Assembly: GCA_017433975.1 (NCBI GenBank)
Contig: JAFRGD010000033.1
Coordinates: 1-64,000, forward strand
Length of the DNA: 64,000 nt
Direction: 5' to 3'
DNA from: Mogibacterium sp.
GTDB taxonomy: Bacteria; Bacillota; Clostridia; Peptostreptococcales; Anaerovoracaceae
Below, piece after piece: positions 1-8,552 of the stretch; the stretch's first letter is position 1, and each line of letters starts with the position of its first letter. The notes beneath the pieces were generated by a model that was not told where the DNA came from, did not search any database, and saw nothing but the letters and a program-made list of their open reading frames with translations. A program made the position numbers and the translations under genes.

Positions 1-160
1 TGAATGAGAACTCATCTATTAAAATATGACATGATCGAGCTGTTTGTCACATTCTAAATGGGGTCACCATCTCATGATAACGACCCCATTGGTATGACTG
101 CCCCAAACTTTGCAATAGCGGCATTTGATTACTGACCCCCATTTAAGTTATAGAGCCGAT
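1..160. repeat. Non-coding left edge with inverted TGACCCCATTTA-type repeats; possible end of a mobile element
   Basis: No credible reading frame is seen here and base composition is more AT-rich than the genes that follow. TGACCCCATTTA is present in inverted orientation at 55-66 and again, with one extra C, directly at 133-145; GACCCCATT also occurs at 82-90, making a perfect 9-bp inverted repeat with 57-65. Repeats of this kind near a terminus are typical of several IS families, IS21 among them, but no transposase is visible in the window, so the identity is inference only. Confidence 0.35.
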
Positions 161-174
161 AATGAAACAAACAA

Positions 175-215
175 AAAACGCCGGCAGACGATGCGTCCGC
201 CGGCGTTTTCGTATG
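175..215 (-). terminator. Rho-independent terminator of the leu operon
   Basis: An 11-bp perfect stem (AAAACGCCGGC at 175-185 with GCCGGCGTTTT at 199-209), extended inside by GACG/CGTC, lies just past the leuB stop codon. Read on the minus strand the stem ends in a run of T. It has T runs on both sides and could also stop transcription entering from the left edge. Confidence 0.9.
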
Positions 216-224
216 ATGAGGTTT

Positions 225-1340
225 TTATATAAATTCGCGTATGATCGAGCCGGTCTCCTGAGTCCCGGTGATTTTGTCCGAGTCGGTGTCTTTGCCGGCG
301 ATGTCCGGCGTGCGGTAGCCGGCGGCGAGGAAGCTCCGGACCGCGGCCTCGATGGCGTCCGCCTCAGCCGCGAGACCGAACGTGTACCGCAGCATCATCG
401 CCGCGGAGAGGATCGTCGCGATTGGATTCGCCTTGCCGGTGCCTGCGATGTCCGGTGCGGAGCCGTGGACCGGCTCGTACATCCCGAAGTTCCCGTCCGC
501 GAGGCTCGCCGACGGCAGCATGCCGATGGATCCTGTGATCTGGCTTGCTTCATCCGACAGGATGTCGCCGAACATGTTGCTCGTCACGATGACGTCAAAG
601 TGCTTCGGGTCGCGGATGAGCTGCATCGCGGCGTTGTCGACGTACATGTGATCCAGCGTTACGTCCGGGTAGTCCTTTGCGACGGCTTCGACCGTCCTGC
701 GCCAGAGCCGTGATGTGTCGAGGACGTTCGCCTTGTCGACGCTCGTGACGCGGCCGGACCGCTTCGCGGCGAGGTCGAACGCGGTGCGGGCGATGCGCTC
801 GATTTCGAAGTCCGCGTATTTCTCGACGTCGTACGCGTGGATAACGGCGGTCTCCGGATAATTGTTGATTGTCCGTAGCTCGTCGGTGAGGTCCTCTGTA
901 ACGTGCTCGCCGAAATAGATTCCCCCGGTCAGTTCGCGGACAATGAGAATGTCGAGGCCGCCCTTCAGAATATCGGGCTTGAGAGGGGAGGCGTCGGCGA
1001 GTTCTTCAAAGATCATGGCCGGCCGCAGGTTTGCGTAGAGACCGAGCTCCTTGCGGAGGCCGAGCAGGGCGCGCTCCGGCCGTTGCGGGCCCGGGACGTG
1101 GTCCCATTTCGGGCCGCCGACCGCGCCAAGCAAGACCGCGTCGGCAGCCTTGCAGGCTTCCAGTGTGGAAGCGGGGAGGCACTCTCCGAACGCGTCGATC
1201 GCGGCACCGCCGGCGAGTACGGTATTAAATGTGAAGTCGTGGCCGAACCGGTCTCCGACGGCGCGGAGTACGCTGACGGCTTCGCCGATGACCTCCGGGC
1301 CGATCCCGTCGCCCGGTACGACTGCAATTGTATATTTCAT
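225..1340 (-). CDS. leuB: 3-isopropylmalate dehydrogenase LeuB
   Basis: This gene encodes the NAD-dependent oxidative decarboxylation of 3-isopropylmalate to the precursor of 2-oxoisocaproate, third stage of leucine synthesis, in the cytoplasm. The 371-residue product has the family's length and the isocitrate/isopropylmalate dehydrogenase fold signatures: the N-terminal [10 protein letters not shown] (7-16), [11 protein letters not shown] (134-144) and a late [11 protein letters not shown] stretch that binds metal and substrate. The ATG at 1340 is preceded by a GAGGAAAAG ribosome site. It is the last gene of the leftward leuACDB operon, 41 bases after leuD, and is followed at once by a strong terminator. 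No anomaly seen. Confidence 0.96.
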   Translation of the reverse strand: MKYTIAVVPGDGIGPEVIGEAVSVLRAVGDRFGHDFTFNTVLAGGAAIDAFGECLPASTLEACKAADAVLLGAVGGPKWDHVPGPQRPERALLGLRKELGLYANLRPAMIFEELADASPLKPDILKGGLDILIVRELTGGIYFGEHVTEDLTDELRTINNYPETAVIHAYDVEKYADFEIERIARTAFDLAAKRSGRVTSVDKANVLDTSRLWRRTVEAVAKDYPDVTLDHMYVDNAAMQLIRDPKHFDVIVTSNMFGDILSDEASQITGSIGMLPSASLADGNFGMYEPVHGSAPDIAGTGKANPIATILSAAMMLRYTFGLAAEADAIEAAVRSFLAAGYRTPDIAGKDTDSDKITGTQETGSIIREFI

Positions 1341-1381
1341 CGTCTTTTCCTCTTAATCGTCATTCTGCAGCTGTCAGGCGG

Positions 1382-1864
1382 TCATCGTGTAATACTGTTC
1401 AGCAGCCCGCCCGCGTCGATGATCCGCTTGATGAAGTCCGGGAACGGAACTGCGGTGTACGTTTCGCCCTTGGTGACGTTGCGGATTTCCCCGGTCGAAA
1501 AGTCGATTTCCACCTCGTCGCCGTCGTCGATGCCGCGGCTCGCTTCCGGGCACTCCAGGATCGGCATGCCGATGTTGATCGCGTTCCTGTAGAAGATCCG
1601 CGCGAACGTCGTCGCGATGACACAGCCGACACCGGACTCCTTGATGACTAGAGGCGCGTGTTCCCGCGAGGAACCGCAGCCGAAGTTGTCGCCGGCGACG
1701 ATGACGTCGCCCTTGGAGACCTTGGCGCGGAAGTCCTTGTCGATGTCTTCCATGCAGTGCTGCGCGAGCTCGGCCGGGTCCGCAATATTGAGGTATCTGG
1801 CCGGGATGATGACGTCGGTGTCGACGTCGTTCCCGTATTTATGTGCTTTTCCTTTTACATCCAT
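1382..1864 (-). CDS. leuD: 3-isopropylmalate dehydratase small subunit LeuD
   Basis: LeuD pairs with LeuC to isomerise 2-isopropylmalate to 3-isopropylmalate. The 160-residue protein is the short, stand-alone swivel domain found in many Clostridia and archaea, not the ~200-residue proteobacterial form. It carries [12 protein letters not shown] near residues 15-26 and [13 protein letters not shown] (58-70), the substrate-binding loop of the aconitase swivel domain. The start at 1864 follows an AGGAGC site. It lies between leuC and leuB in the same orientation. Confidence 0.95.
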   Translation of the reverse strand: MDVKGKAHKYGNDVDTDVIIPARYLNIADPAELAQHCMEDIDKDFRAKVSKGDVIVAGDNFGCGSSREHAPLVIKESGVGCVIATTFARIFYRNAINIGMPILECPEASRGIDDGDEVEIDFSTGEIRNVTKGETYTAVPFPDFIKRIIDAGGLLNSITR

Positions 1865-1916
1865 GGTATTGCTCCTATGAACTGGTAGTCAAAAGTTGCT
1901 GTCGTGGGAGAATCCA

Positions 1917-3167
1917 TCACGGGGCGGCGATGCGGCCGGCGATGGCGCTTGCGGCTGCGACAGCAGGGCTAGCGAGGTAGACTTCAGAGTCGACGTGACC
2001 CATGCGGCCGACGAAGTTCCGGTTGGTCGTCGAGACGCACCGCTCGCCGGCGGCGAGGATCCCCATGTAGCCGCCGAGGCAAGGTCCGCAGGTCGGCGTG
2101 GAGACCACGCAGCCCGCGTTGATGAAAGTCTCAACGTAGCCGCGGCGGATGCACTCCAGATAGACCTCCTGCGTCGCCGGGATGATGATCGTGCGGACGT
2201 CCGGGTGGACGCGCCTGCCTTCGAGGATCTCCGCGGCAGCCTGCATGTCGGAGATTCTGCCGTTGGTGCAGGAGCCGATGACGACCTGGTCGATCGGAAT
2301 GTCTCCCACCGCAGAAATCGGCCGGGCGTTCTCCGGCAGGTGCGGGAAGGCGACCGTCGGCTCGATTGCGGAGAGGTCGATCTCGTAGACCGCCTCGTAT
2401 TCCGCGTCCGGATCTGCCTCGTACACTTTATAATCGCGGTGCACGCGTCCCACCATGTATTCAATCGTCTTGTCGTCCACCGGGAAGATTCCGTTCTTGC
2501 CGCCGGCCTCGATGGCCATGTTCGCAATGGTGAAGCGGTCGTCCATCGAAAGCGCCGCGACGCCCGGGCCGGTGAACTCCATGGATTTGTAAAGCGCGCC
2601 GTCCACTCCGATCATCCCGATGATGTGAAGAATGACGTCCTTACCGCTAACGTACGGCCGGAGTTCGCCAGTCAGATAAAATTGAATGGCGGACGGAACC
2701 TTGAACCAGCCCTGGCCGGTCGCGATTCCTGCGCAGAGGTCGGTCGATCCAACGCCGGTCGAGAACGCGCCGAGCGCACCGTAGGTGCAGGTGTGGGAGT
2801 CCGCGCCGATGACGGCTTCGCCCGCGGCGACCAGGCCTTTTTCCGGCAGCAGCGCGTGCTCGATGCCCATCGTCCCGACGTCATAGAAATGGTCCAGATC
2901 GAACCGCTTCGCGAAGGTCCGGCACTCTTTGCACTGCTCCGCGCTCTTGATGTCCTTGTTCGGGACAAAGTGGTCCATGACGAGGGCGATGCGGCTCTTG
3001 TCAAAGACCTCGGTAAAGCCCGCCTTATCGAACTGCCGCACGGAGACCGGACCGGTGATGTCGTTCGCGAGCACGAGGTCCAGCTTTGCGTTGATCAGCT
3101 GGCCGGCGCGGACCTCATCGAGACCCGCGTGCGCGGCGAGGATCTTTTGCGTCATTGTCATTCCCAT
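1917..3167 (-). CDS. leuC: 3-isopropylmalate dehydratase large subunit LeuC
   Basis: This is the aconitase-family large subunit carrying the [4Fe-4S] cluster. The cluster cysteines are visible as Cys299 in IGSCTNGR and Cys360 and Cys363 in TCGPCLGG (numbering from the start used here). The length of 416 residues fits the short LeuC form that partners the 160-residue LeuD. The ATG at 3167 is chosen because a GTGGAG site lies eight bases upstream; an in-frame TTG at 3182 would add five residues but lies inside that site. The gene sits 41 bases after leuA. Confidence 0.95.
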   Translation of the reverse strand: MGMTMTQKILAAHAGLDEVRAGQLINAKLDLVLANDITGPVSVRQFDKAGFTEVFDKSRIALVMDHFVPNKDIKSAEQCKECRTFAKRFDLDHFYDVGTMGIEHALLPEKGLVAAGEAVIGADSHTCTYGALGAFSTGVGSTDLCAGIATGQGWFKVPSAIQFYLTGELRPYVSGKDVILHIIGMIGVDGALYKSMEFTGPGVAALSMDDRFTIANMAIEAGGKNGIFPVDDKTIEYMVGRVHRDYKVYEADPDAEYEAVYEIDLSAIEPTVAFPHLPENARPISAVGDIPIDQVVIGSCTNGRISDMQAAAEILEGRRVHPDVRTIIIPATQEVYLECIRRGYVETFINAGCVVSTPTCGPCLGGYMGILAAGERCVSTTNRNFVGRMGHVDSEVYLASPAVAAASAIAGRIAAP

Positions 3168-3208
3168 AGTATTACTCCACAAATATTATTGGTTAACTAA
3201 AACGATCT

Positions 3209-4957
3209 CTACAACACTTTGACTCGGGTCCGCTGTGTCCACTTGTTTTTCTTCTCATCGAGGAAGTGGGTGACCTTGTTCATCCGGTTGATCGCGCTGA
3301 CGAGCGCGTTGATCGACGCGAGGATGATGTCAGGCTGGGTTCCGACGCCCCAGTATTTGTTGCCTTTCTTGTCCGCGATGCAGACGTAGGCGGCCGCTTT
3401 GGATTCGGACGTGCCCACGGTCATCGCGTTCTCAAAGTAATTGACGAAGTCGTATTCAAAGTTGAAGTGCGTCTTGTTCAGCGCGTTGGAAACCGCGTCG
3501 AAGCGGCCGTTGCCCTCGCCGAAGAGGTTGAACTCCTCGTTGTCGATCAGGACGTGCATCGTCACGCTGTAGCGGTTTTCTTCTTTGGTCGAGGAGCCGT
3601 GGCTGAAGTATGCGTGCGTGATGTCCATCGGCTTGAAATCGTTGATGTACTCCGCGGCGAATACGTCGTAGATCTCCTGCGGCGACAACTCTTCGTGGTG
3701 CTTGTCGGAGATGTCCTTCATCATGTAACCGACCTCGGAGCGCATGTCCTTCGGGATGTTGAAGCCGAAGTTCTGCTCGAGGATGTACGCGACGCCGCCC
3801 TTGCCGGACTGGCTGTTGATGCGGATGACGTCCCCGTCGTAACGTCTGCCGACATCGTGCGGGTCGATCGGGAGGTACGGGCAGGTCCACTTGTCCGGAT
3901 TCTTCTCCTTGATCCAGTTCATGCCCTTGGCGATCGCGTCCTGATGCGAACCCGAGAAGGCCGCAAAGACGAGCTCGCCTGCGTACGGCTGACGCTGGCC
4001 AACCTGCATTCCTGTGAATTCTTCATAAGATTCGACGATTTCAGGCATGTTGGAGAAGTCGAGGCCCGGGTCGACGCCGTGCGTGTACATGTTCATCGCG
4101 ACCGTAATGATGTCGACGTTGCCGGTGCGCTCGCCGTTGCCGAAGAGCGTCCCTTCGATGCGGTCCGCCCCGGCGAGGAGGCCGAGCTCCGCGTCCGCGA
4201 CACCCGTTCCGCGGTCGTTGTGCGGGTGCAGCGAAACGATGACACTTTCCCGGTTATGGATAGTGTCGCACATATATTCAATCTGGTCTGCAAAGACGTG
4301 CGGGAGGGACATTTCCACCGTCGCCGGCAGGTTGAGGATCATCGGATGGTCCGACGTCGGCTCCCAGATGTCGATCACGGCGTTACTCACCTCAGCCGCG
4401 AACTCCGGCTCGGTGCCCGTGAAGCTTTCCGGGGAGTACTCGAACGTGAAGTCCGTCTCCGGATACCGCGCGGCGTATTCCTTCATCATCGTGGCGCCGT
4501 CCACGGCAATCTGTTTGATCTGATCCTTGCTCATGCGGAAGACCTGCTCACGCTGGGCGAGGGAAGTGGAGTTATAGAGGTGTACGACCGCCTGCTTTGC
4601 CCCGCGGAGGGACTGGAAGGTCTTGTCGATGATGTGCGGACGGGACTGCGTCAGGACCTGAACGCGTACGTCGTCCGGAATGAGATTCTTTTCGATCAAT
4701 GTGCGGAGAAACTCGTATTCGGTCTCCGACGCGGCCGGGAAGCCGACTTCGATCTCCTTGAAGCCGACGTCGACCAGCACTTTGAAAAAGTCAAGCTTTT
4801 CCTGGAGAGACATCGGGACGATGAGCGCCTGATTCCCGTCTCTCAGATCAACGCTGCACCACCGGGGGGCCTTTTCGATTCTTTCTTTGGCGACCCAGCG
4901 GTGCTCACATACGGGCGGGACGAAATACCCTGGACTGTACTTGGTGTAGTTTTTCAT
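3209..4957 (-). CDS. leuA: 2-isopropylmalate synthase LeuA
   Basis: LeuA condenses acetyl-CoA with 2-oxoisovalerate, the committed step to leucine. The 582-residue product is the longer form of the family: an N-terminal TIM barrel of the DRE-TIM group (SVDLRDGNQAL near 35-45, SLHPHNDRGTG near 240-250) and a C-terminal LeuA dimerisation/allosteric domain, the likely site of leucine feedback inhibition. The start at 4957 has an AAAGGAGGTA site at 4961-4970; an upstream in-frame ATG at 4984 lies inside the leader terminator and is rejected. It is the first gene of leuACDB and is preceded by a T-box leader. Confidence 0.95.
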   Translation of the reverse strand: MKNYTKYSPGYFVPPVCEHRWVAKERIEKAPRWCSVDLRDGNQALIVPMSLQEKLDFFKVLVDVGFKEIEVGFPAASETEYEFLRTLIEKNLIPDDVRVQVLTQSRPHIIDKTFQSLRGAKQAVVHLYNSTSLAQREQVFRMSKDQIKQIAVDGATMMKEYAARYPETDFTFEYSPESFTGTEPEFAAEVSNAVIDIWEPTSDHPMILNLPATVEMSLPHVFADQIEYMCDTIHNRESVIVSLHPHNDRGTGVADAELGLLAGADRIEGTLFGNGERTGNVDIITVAMNMYTHGVDPGLDFSNMPEIVESYEEFTGMQVGQRQPYAGELVFAAFSGSHQDAIAKGMNWIKEKNPDKWTCPYLPIDPHDVGRRYDGDVIRINSQSGKGGVAYILEQNFGFNIPKDMRSEVGYMMKDISDKHHEELSPQEIYDVFAAEYINDFKPMDITHAYFSHGSSTKEENRYSVTMHVLIDNEEFNLFGEGNGRFDAVSNALNKTHFNFEYDFVNYFENAMTVGTSESKAAAYVCIADKKGNKYWGVGTQPDIILASINALVSAINRMNKVTHFLDEKKNKWTQRTRVKVL

Positions 4958-4995
4958 AGATACCTCCTTTGATGCTCTGAACACGCAAGAGGTAT

Positions 4996-5038
4996 AAAAA
5001 AACCTCTTCGCTGTTCATCGGACAGATGAAACGAAGAG
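4996..5038 (-). terminator. Regulated terminator of the leuA T-box leader
   Basis: On the minus strand the leader ends in a stem made by CTCTTCG and TTCATC pairing with GATGAA and CGAAGAG, followed by seven T residues and then leuA. The T-box motif lies 19 bases 5' of it, where it would form the competing antiterminator when uncharged tRNA-Leu binds. Confidence 0.88.
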
Positions 5039-5222
5039 ACGAATAAACAATAAATCCGCGGTACCACTCTTCTTGGCCGCGCCGCAATGAGGCAGCCCAC
5101 TCGTAGAATGTCGGCTCAGGGGTGAGACGCCGGACCGGGTCTGCGTCCTCGCACCACCCGGACGCTCTCTGTGAGACCCTGCGAACGGTTTATTCCCGTC
5201 ACAGCCAGTTTATGAAATTGTA
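5000..5222 (-). promoter_or_regulatory. T-box leader (leucine) upstream of leuA
   Basis: The minus strand carries the T-box core AGAGTGGTACCGCG at 5070-5057, a conserved GGGTGGTGCGA element of Stem I around 5158-5148, an AGAGAG-type bulge near 5170 and a terminator hairpin before leuA. T-box leaders sense uncharged tRNA by pairing a specifier codon with the anticodon. CUC at 5126-5124, in GUCUCACC on the 3' side of Stem I, is a good leucine specifier candidate, in line with the gene controlled. The specifier call depends on a fold that was drawn by eye. Confidence 0.9.
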
Positions 5223-5242
5223 TTAAAAAAAACGCATAAGTT

Positions 5243-5271
5243 AATATAACTTATTCCACAACAAGTGTCAA
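5243..5271 (-). promoter_or_regulatory. Promoter of the leuACDB operon
   Basis: Read on the minus strand: TTGACA (5271-5266), a 17-base spacer and TATATT (5248-5243). This would start transcription near 5236, just ahead of the T-box. It is back to back with the ilvB promoter, with seven bases between the two -35 boxes. Confidence 0.8.
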
Positions 5272-5278
5272 TATGATG

Positions 5279-5306
5279 TTGACTTTTATTTTTATTAAAA
5301 TATAAT
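5279..5306 (+). promoter_or_regulatory. Promoter of the ilvBNCDA operon
   Basis: TTGACT (5279-5284), a 16-base spacer and TATAAT (5301-5306). The predicted start near 5313 leaves a leader of only about 54 bases before ilvB, too short for a T-box, so this operon appears to lack the tRNA control that leuA has. Confidence 0.78.
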
Positions 5307-5366
5307 AAAACACGTACACATTTTTTGTTAGAATTCACGATATTATTCACGAAAGTGTAGAACAGC

Positions 5367-7028
5367 ATGAAATTGACAGGGTCTCAAATCGTGGCCGAAG
5401 TTCTGCTGGAACACGGGGTGGACGTCGTCTTCGGCTATCCGGGCGGCACCGCGCTGAACATTTATGACGAACTGTATAAATACAGCGACCGGATCACCCA
5501 CATCCTGACAGCAGACGAGCAGGGCGCAAGCTTTGCGGCGGACGGTTACGCGAGGGCGACCGGCAAGACCGGCGTGGTCTTTTCGACCAGCGGTCCCGGC
5601 GCGACCAACCTCGTGACCGGCATCGCCACGGCCAACCTCGACAGCATTCCAATGGTAGCGATCACCGCGAACGTTCCGGACGCGTTGATTGGCAAGGACG
5701 CGTTCCAGGAGGTCAGTATTACCGGCGTAACGCTTCCGATTACCAAGCACAACTTCTTTGTAAATCGAATTGAGAACCTTGCGGACGCACTACGGAGCGC
5801 GTTTCAGATCGCGAACAGCGGCCGCAAGGGACCTGTACTTGTAGATATTACCAAAGACGTAACCGCGGATACCATCGACTTCGAACACGCGGATCCGCTG
5901 CCGCTTCGGGCCATGCCGGAGATCAGCAAAGATGACATCCAGGCCGCCGCGCGCATGATCAATGTCGCGGAAAAGCCGGTCATGTACATCGGCGGCGGCG
6001 TCGTTTCGTCCCGGGCGAGCGACCTCGTAGTAAAACTCGCGGAGAAGGCCGACATTCCGGTCTGCCACACATTAATGGCTGCCGGTGTCATCGGCTACGA
6101 CCACGAGCTGAACCTCGGACTGGTCGGCATGCACGGATCGGTCGCGTCCAACCGCGCGATCGACCAGGCGGACCTGATCATCGCGATCGGCGCGCGGTTC
6201 TCCGACCGCGTCGCTCTGAATCCGGAGCGGTGGGGCCGCAAGGCCAAGATCCTCCAGATCGACGTCGATAAGAGCGAAATCAACAAGAATGTACTCGTAG
6301 ACAGATACTGTGTTGGCGACGCGCGGGACTTCTTGTCCAGGGCCATCGACCTGGTCGAAGAGACCAGACATGAAGAGTGGCACCAGCGCGTGGTCGGATG
6401 GAAGTTAAAGGTCCGCAGCACCCGCACGACGGAGTGGCCGCTGACGCCGTACGATATCATGACGATCCTGTGCGACACCGCGCCGTCCGATTCGATCTAC
6501 GTGACGGACGTCGGCCAGCACCAGATGTGGGCGGCCCAGTACCTCAAACACCGGAGCGCCAAGCAGTTCATCACGAGCGGCGGCCTCGGCACGATGGGTT
6601 ACGGCTACGGCGCTGCGATCGGCGCGCAGTGCGGCAACCCGGGCAACCGCGTGATCCACATCACCGGCGACGGGTCCTTCCAGATGAACCTCAACGAGGT
6701 CGTTACGGCCGAGACCTACGACCTTCCGATCATCACGGTCATCATGAACAACGGCGTGCTCGGCATGGTCTATCAGTGGCAGACACTCTTCTACGACAAG
6801 CGTTACTCCAACACCGTCATGGGCCGCAAGATCAACTACCAAAAGGTCGCGGAGGGCTTCAATATCAAAGGCTACCGAGCCAAGACACCGGAAGAGTTCC
6901 AGGAAGCCATCGACAAAGCGCTCGCCGACAACTGCCCGGTCTGGATCGAATGCGTCATCTCGCAGGAAGAGCGCGTCCTTCCGATGATCCCGGGCGGCAA
7001 GACCGTCGACGACATGATTATCAACTAG
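5367..7028 (+). CDS. ilvB: Acetolactate synthase large (catalytic) subunit IlvB
   Basis: This thiamine-diphosphate enzyme joins two pyruvates, or pyruvate and 2-oxobutyrate, to give the acetohydroxy acids of valine/leucine and isoleucine synthesis. The 553-residue protein has the three ThDP-enzyme domains: the PYR domain with the catalytic glutamate at position 51 (TADEQGAS), a central FAD-binding domain, and the PP domain with the metal motif starting GDGSFQMN near residue 434. The ribosome site before ATG 5367 is weak. It is first in the rightward ilv operon and is followed after 16 bases by its regulatory subunit gene. Confidence 0.96.
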   Translation: MKLTGSQIVAEVLLEHGVDVVFGYPGGTALNIYDELYKYSDRITHILTADEQGASFAADGYARATGKTGVVFSTSGPGATNLVTGIATANLDSIPMVAITANVPDALIGKDAFQEVSITGVTLPITKHNFFVNRIENLADALRSAFQIANSGRKGPVLVDITKDVTADTIDFEHADPLPLRAMPEISKDDIQAAARMINVAEKPVMYIGGGVVSSRASDLVVKLAEKADIPVCHTLMAAGVIGYDHELNLGLVGMHGSVASNRAIDQADLIIAIGARFSDRVALNPERWGRKAKILQIDVDKSEINKNVLVDRYCVGDARDFLSRAIDLVEETRHEEWHQRVVGWKLKVRSTRTTEWPLTPYDIMTILCDTAPSDSIYVTDVGQHQMWAAQYLKHRSAKQFITSGGLGTMGYGYGAAIGAQCGNPGNRVIHITGDGSFQMNLNEVVTAETYDLPIITVIMNNGVLGMVYQWQTLFYDKRYSNTVMGRKINYQKVAEGFNIKGYRAKTPEEFQEAIDKALADNCPVWIECVISQEERVLPMIPGGKTVDDMIIN

Positions 7029-7044
7029 GAAGGAGGCTGATGAG

Positions 7045-7557
7045 ATGTATAAACCATTAAGAGAAGAAATCGTCAGCGTCCTCGTACTCAACCAGGCCAA
7101 CGTCCTGACGCGCGTCGTCAGCATGTTCGGCCGGAGAGGATTCAACATCGACTCCCTCACGGTATCGCCGACCGCCGATCCGTCGCTTTCGCGGATTACG
7201 ATCGTGTTCTCGGCGACCGAACAGTCGATGCAGCAGATCATTACACAGACCGAAAAACTGGAGGTCGTCAAGGAGGTCGTCGTCCTCAGCCGCGAGAACA
7301 GTATCTATAGAGAACTGGTTCTGATGCGGATCGAGTGCGGCCTCGACAAACTGACGACTCTCAAGGCAATCGTCGAGACGTTCCGCGGCAAGATCGTCGA
7401 CCTTTCGCGGGACGGCATCGTCGTCGAGCTCACGGGAACGCCGCACAAGATCAACGGCTTCCTCGATGCGATCAGCGAGTACAGTATCACTCACATGACA
7501 AGAACCGGTATTACCGCGATTGAAGGAATCAATGATGACAAAGGAGAACAGGAATGA
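7045..7557 (+). CDS. ilvN: Acetolactate synthase small (regulatory) subunit IlvN
   Basis: The regulatory partner of IlvB confers valine feedback inhibition and raises catalytic activity. At 170 residues it matches the two-domain form: an N-terminal ACT domain ([20 protein letters not shown] near 14-33) and a C-terminal ALS_ss_C domain ending in a short acidic tail. The start seems to be the TTG or ATG cluster at 7045, preceded by GGAAGGAGG. Its TGA stop overlaps the ilvC ATG by four bases, so the two are probably translationally coupled. Confidence 0.94.
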   Translation: MYKPLREEIVSVLVLNQANVLTRVVSMFGRRGFNIDSLTVSPTADPSLSRITIVFSATEQSMQQIITQTEKLEVVKEVVVLSRENSIYRELVLMRIECGLDKLTTLKAIVETFRGKIVDLSRDGIVVELTGTPHKINGFLDAISEYSITHMTRTGITAIEGINDDKGEQE

Positions 7558-8549
7558 TTAAGAAGTATTACGACCAGGATTGCAATTTGGGTATGCTGGA
7601 CGGCAAGACCATCGCCGTCATCGGTTTCGGCAGCCAGGGCCACGCCCACGCGATGAACCTCCACGAGAGCGGATGCGACGTCGTCGTCGGCCTGAGACCG
7701 GGCTCCGCGAGCGTCGCAAAGGCAGAGGCGGCCGGCCTCAAGGTCCTCAGCATCGAGGACGCGGCAGAGGCGGGCGACATCGTCATGATGCTCACTCCGG
7801 ACGAACTCCAGTCCAAGATCTATAAATCACAGATCGAGCCGCACATGAAGGAAGGAGACGTCCTCATGTTCGCGCACGGCTTTAACATCCACTTCCAGCA
7901 GATCGTCCCGCAAAAGGATATCGACGTCATCATGGTTGCGCCAAAGGGCCCGGGCCACACAGTCCGCAGCCAGTACGTGGAGGGCAAGGGCGTTCCTTCG
8001 CTGATCGCGATCTTCCAGAATGCGTCCGGCAAGGCCAAGGACTACGCGCTCGCGTATGCCAGCGGCATCGGCGCGGGCCGGGCCGGCATCCTCGAGACGA
8101 CGTTCAAAGAAGAGACCGAGACCGACCTCTTCGGCGAGCAGTGCGTCCTCTGCGGCGGCGTGACCGAACTGATGAAGGCCGGCTTCGACACGCTCGTCGA
8201 CGCGGGTTATGAGCCGGAAATGGCGTACTTCGAGTGCATCCACGAGATGAAGCTGATCGTCGACCTGATCAACTCCGGCGGCTTCGACATGATGAGATAC
8301 TCCATCTCCAACACCGCCGAGTACGGCGATTACCGCACCGGCAAGCGCATCATCACCGAGGCGACCAGAGCCGAGATGAGAAAAGTCCTGTCCGAGATCC
8401 AGGACGGTTCGTTCGCGAGCGAATTCATCCAGGAGTTCAACGCGGGCGGCAAGGCGCGGTTCCTCGCGTCCCGCGCAAAGGAAGCGGCGCATCCGCTCTG
8501 CAAGGTCGGCAAGGACCTCCGCGCGATGATGAGCTGGCTCAAAGAATAA
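7554..8549 (+). CDS. ilvC: Ketol-acid reductoisomerase IlvC
   Basis: IlvC performs the Mg-dependent alkyl shift and NAD(P)H reduction of acetohydroxy acids. The 331-residue protein is a class I KARI. The Rossmann motif GFGSQGHA lies at 24-31, and the beta2-alphaB loop that decides cofactor preference reads GLRPGSAS just after residue 45. The C-terminal knotted domain has [11 protein letters not shown], where the metal-binding acids sit. It overlaps ilvN by four bases and ends three bases before ilvD. Confidence 0.96.
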   Translation: MIKKYYDQDCNLGMLDGKTIAVIGFGSQGHAHAMNLHESGCDVVVGLRPGSASVAKAEAAGLKVLSIEDAAEAGDIVMMLTPDELQSKIYKSQIEPHMKEGDVLMFAHGFNIHFQQIVPQKDIDVIMVAPKGPGHTVRSQYVEGKGVPSLIAIFQNASGKAKDYALAYASGIGAGRAGILETTFKEETETDLFGEQCVLCGGVTELMKAGFDTLVDAGYEPEMAYFECIHEMKLIVDLINSGGFDMMRYSISNTAEYGDYRTGKRIITEATRAEMRKVLSEIQDGSFASEFIQEFNAGGKARFLASRAKEAAHPLCKVGKDLRAMMSWLKE

Positions 8550-8552
8550 ACA

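Noticed and set aside
1896-3200. Long open frames antisense to leuC and leuA (also 3266-4972)
   Set aside because: Both lack ribosome sites and family motifs; the minus-strand genes are certain from cofactor motifs and operon order.
4958-5087. A 60-codon leader-peptide-like frame ahead of leuA
   Set aside because: It is in the T-box terminator region, lacks leucine runs and a ribosome site. T-box control does not need a leader peptide.
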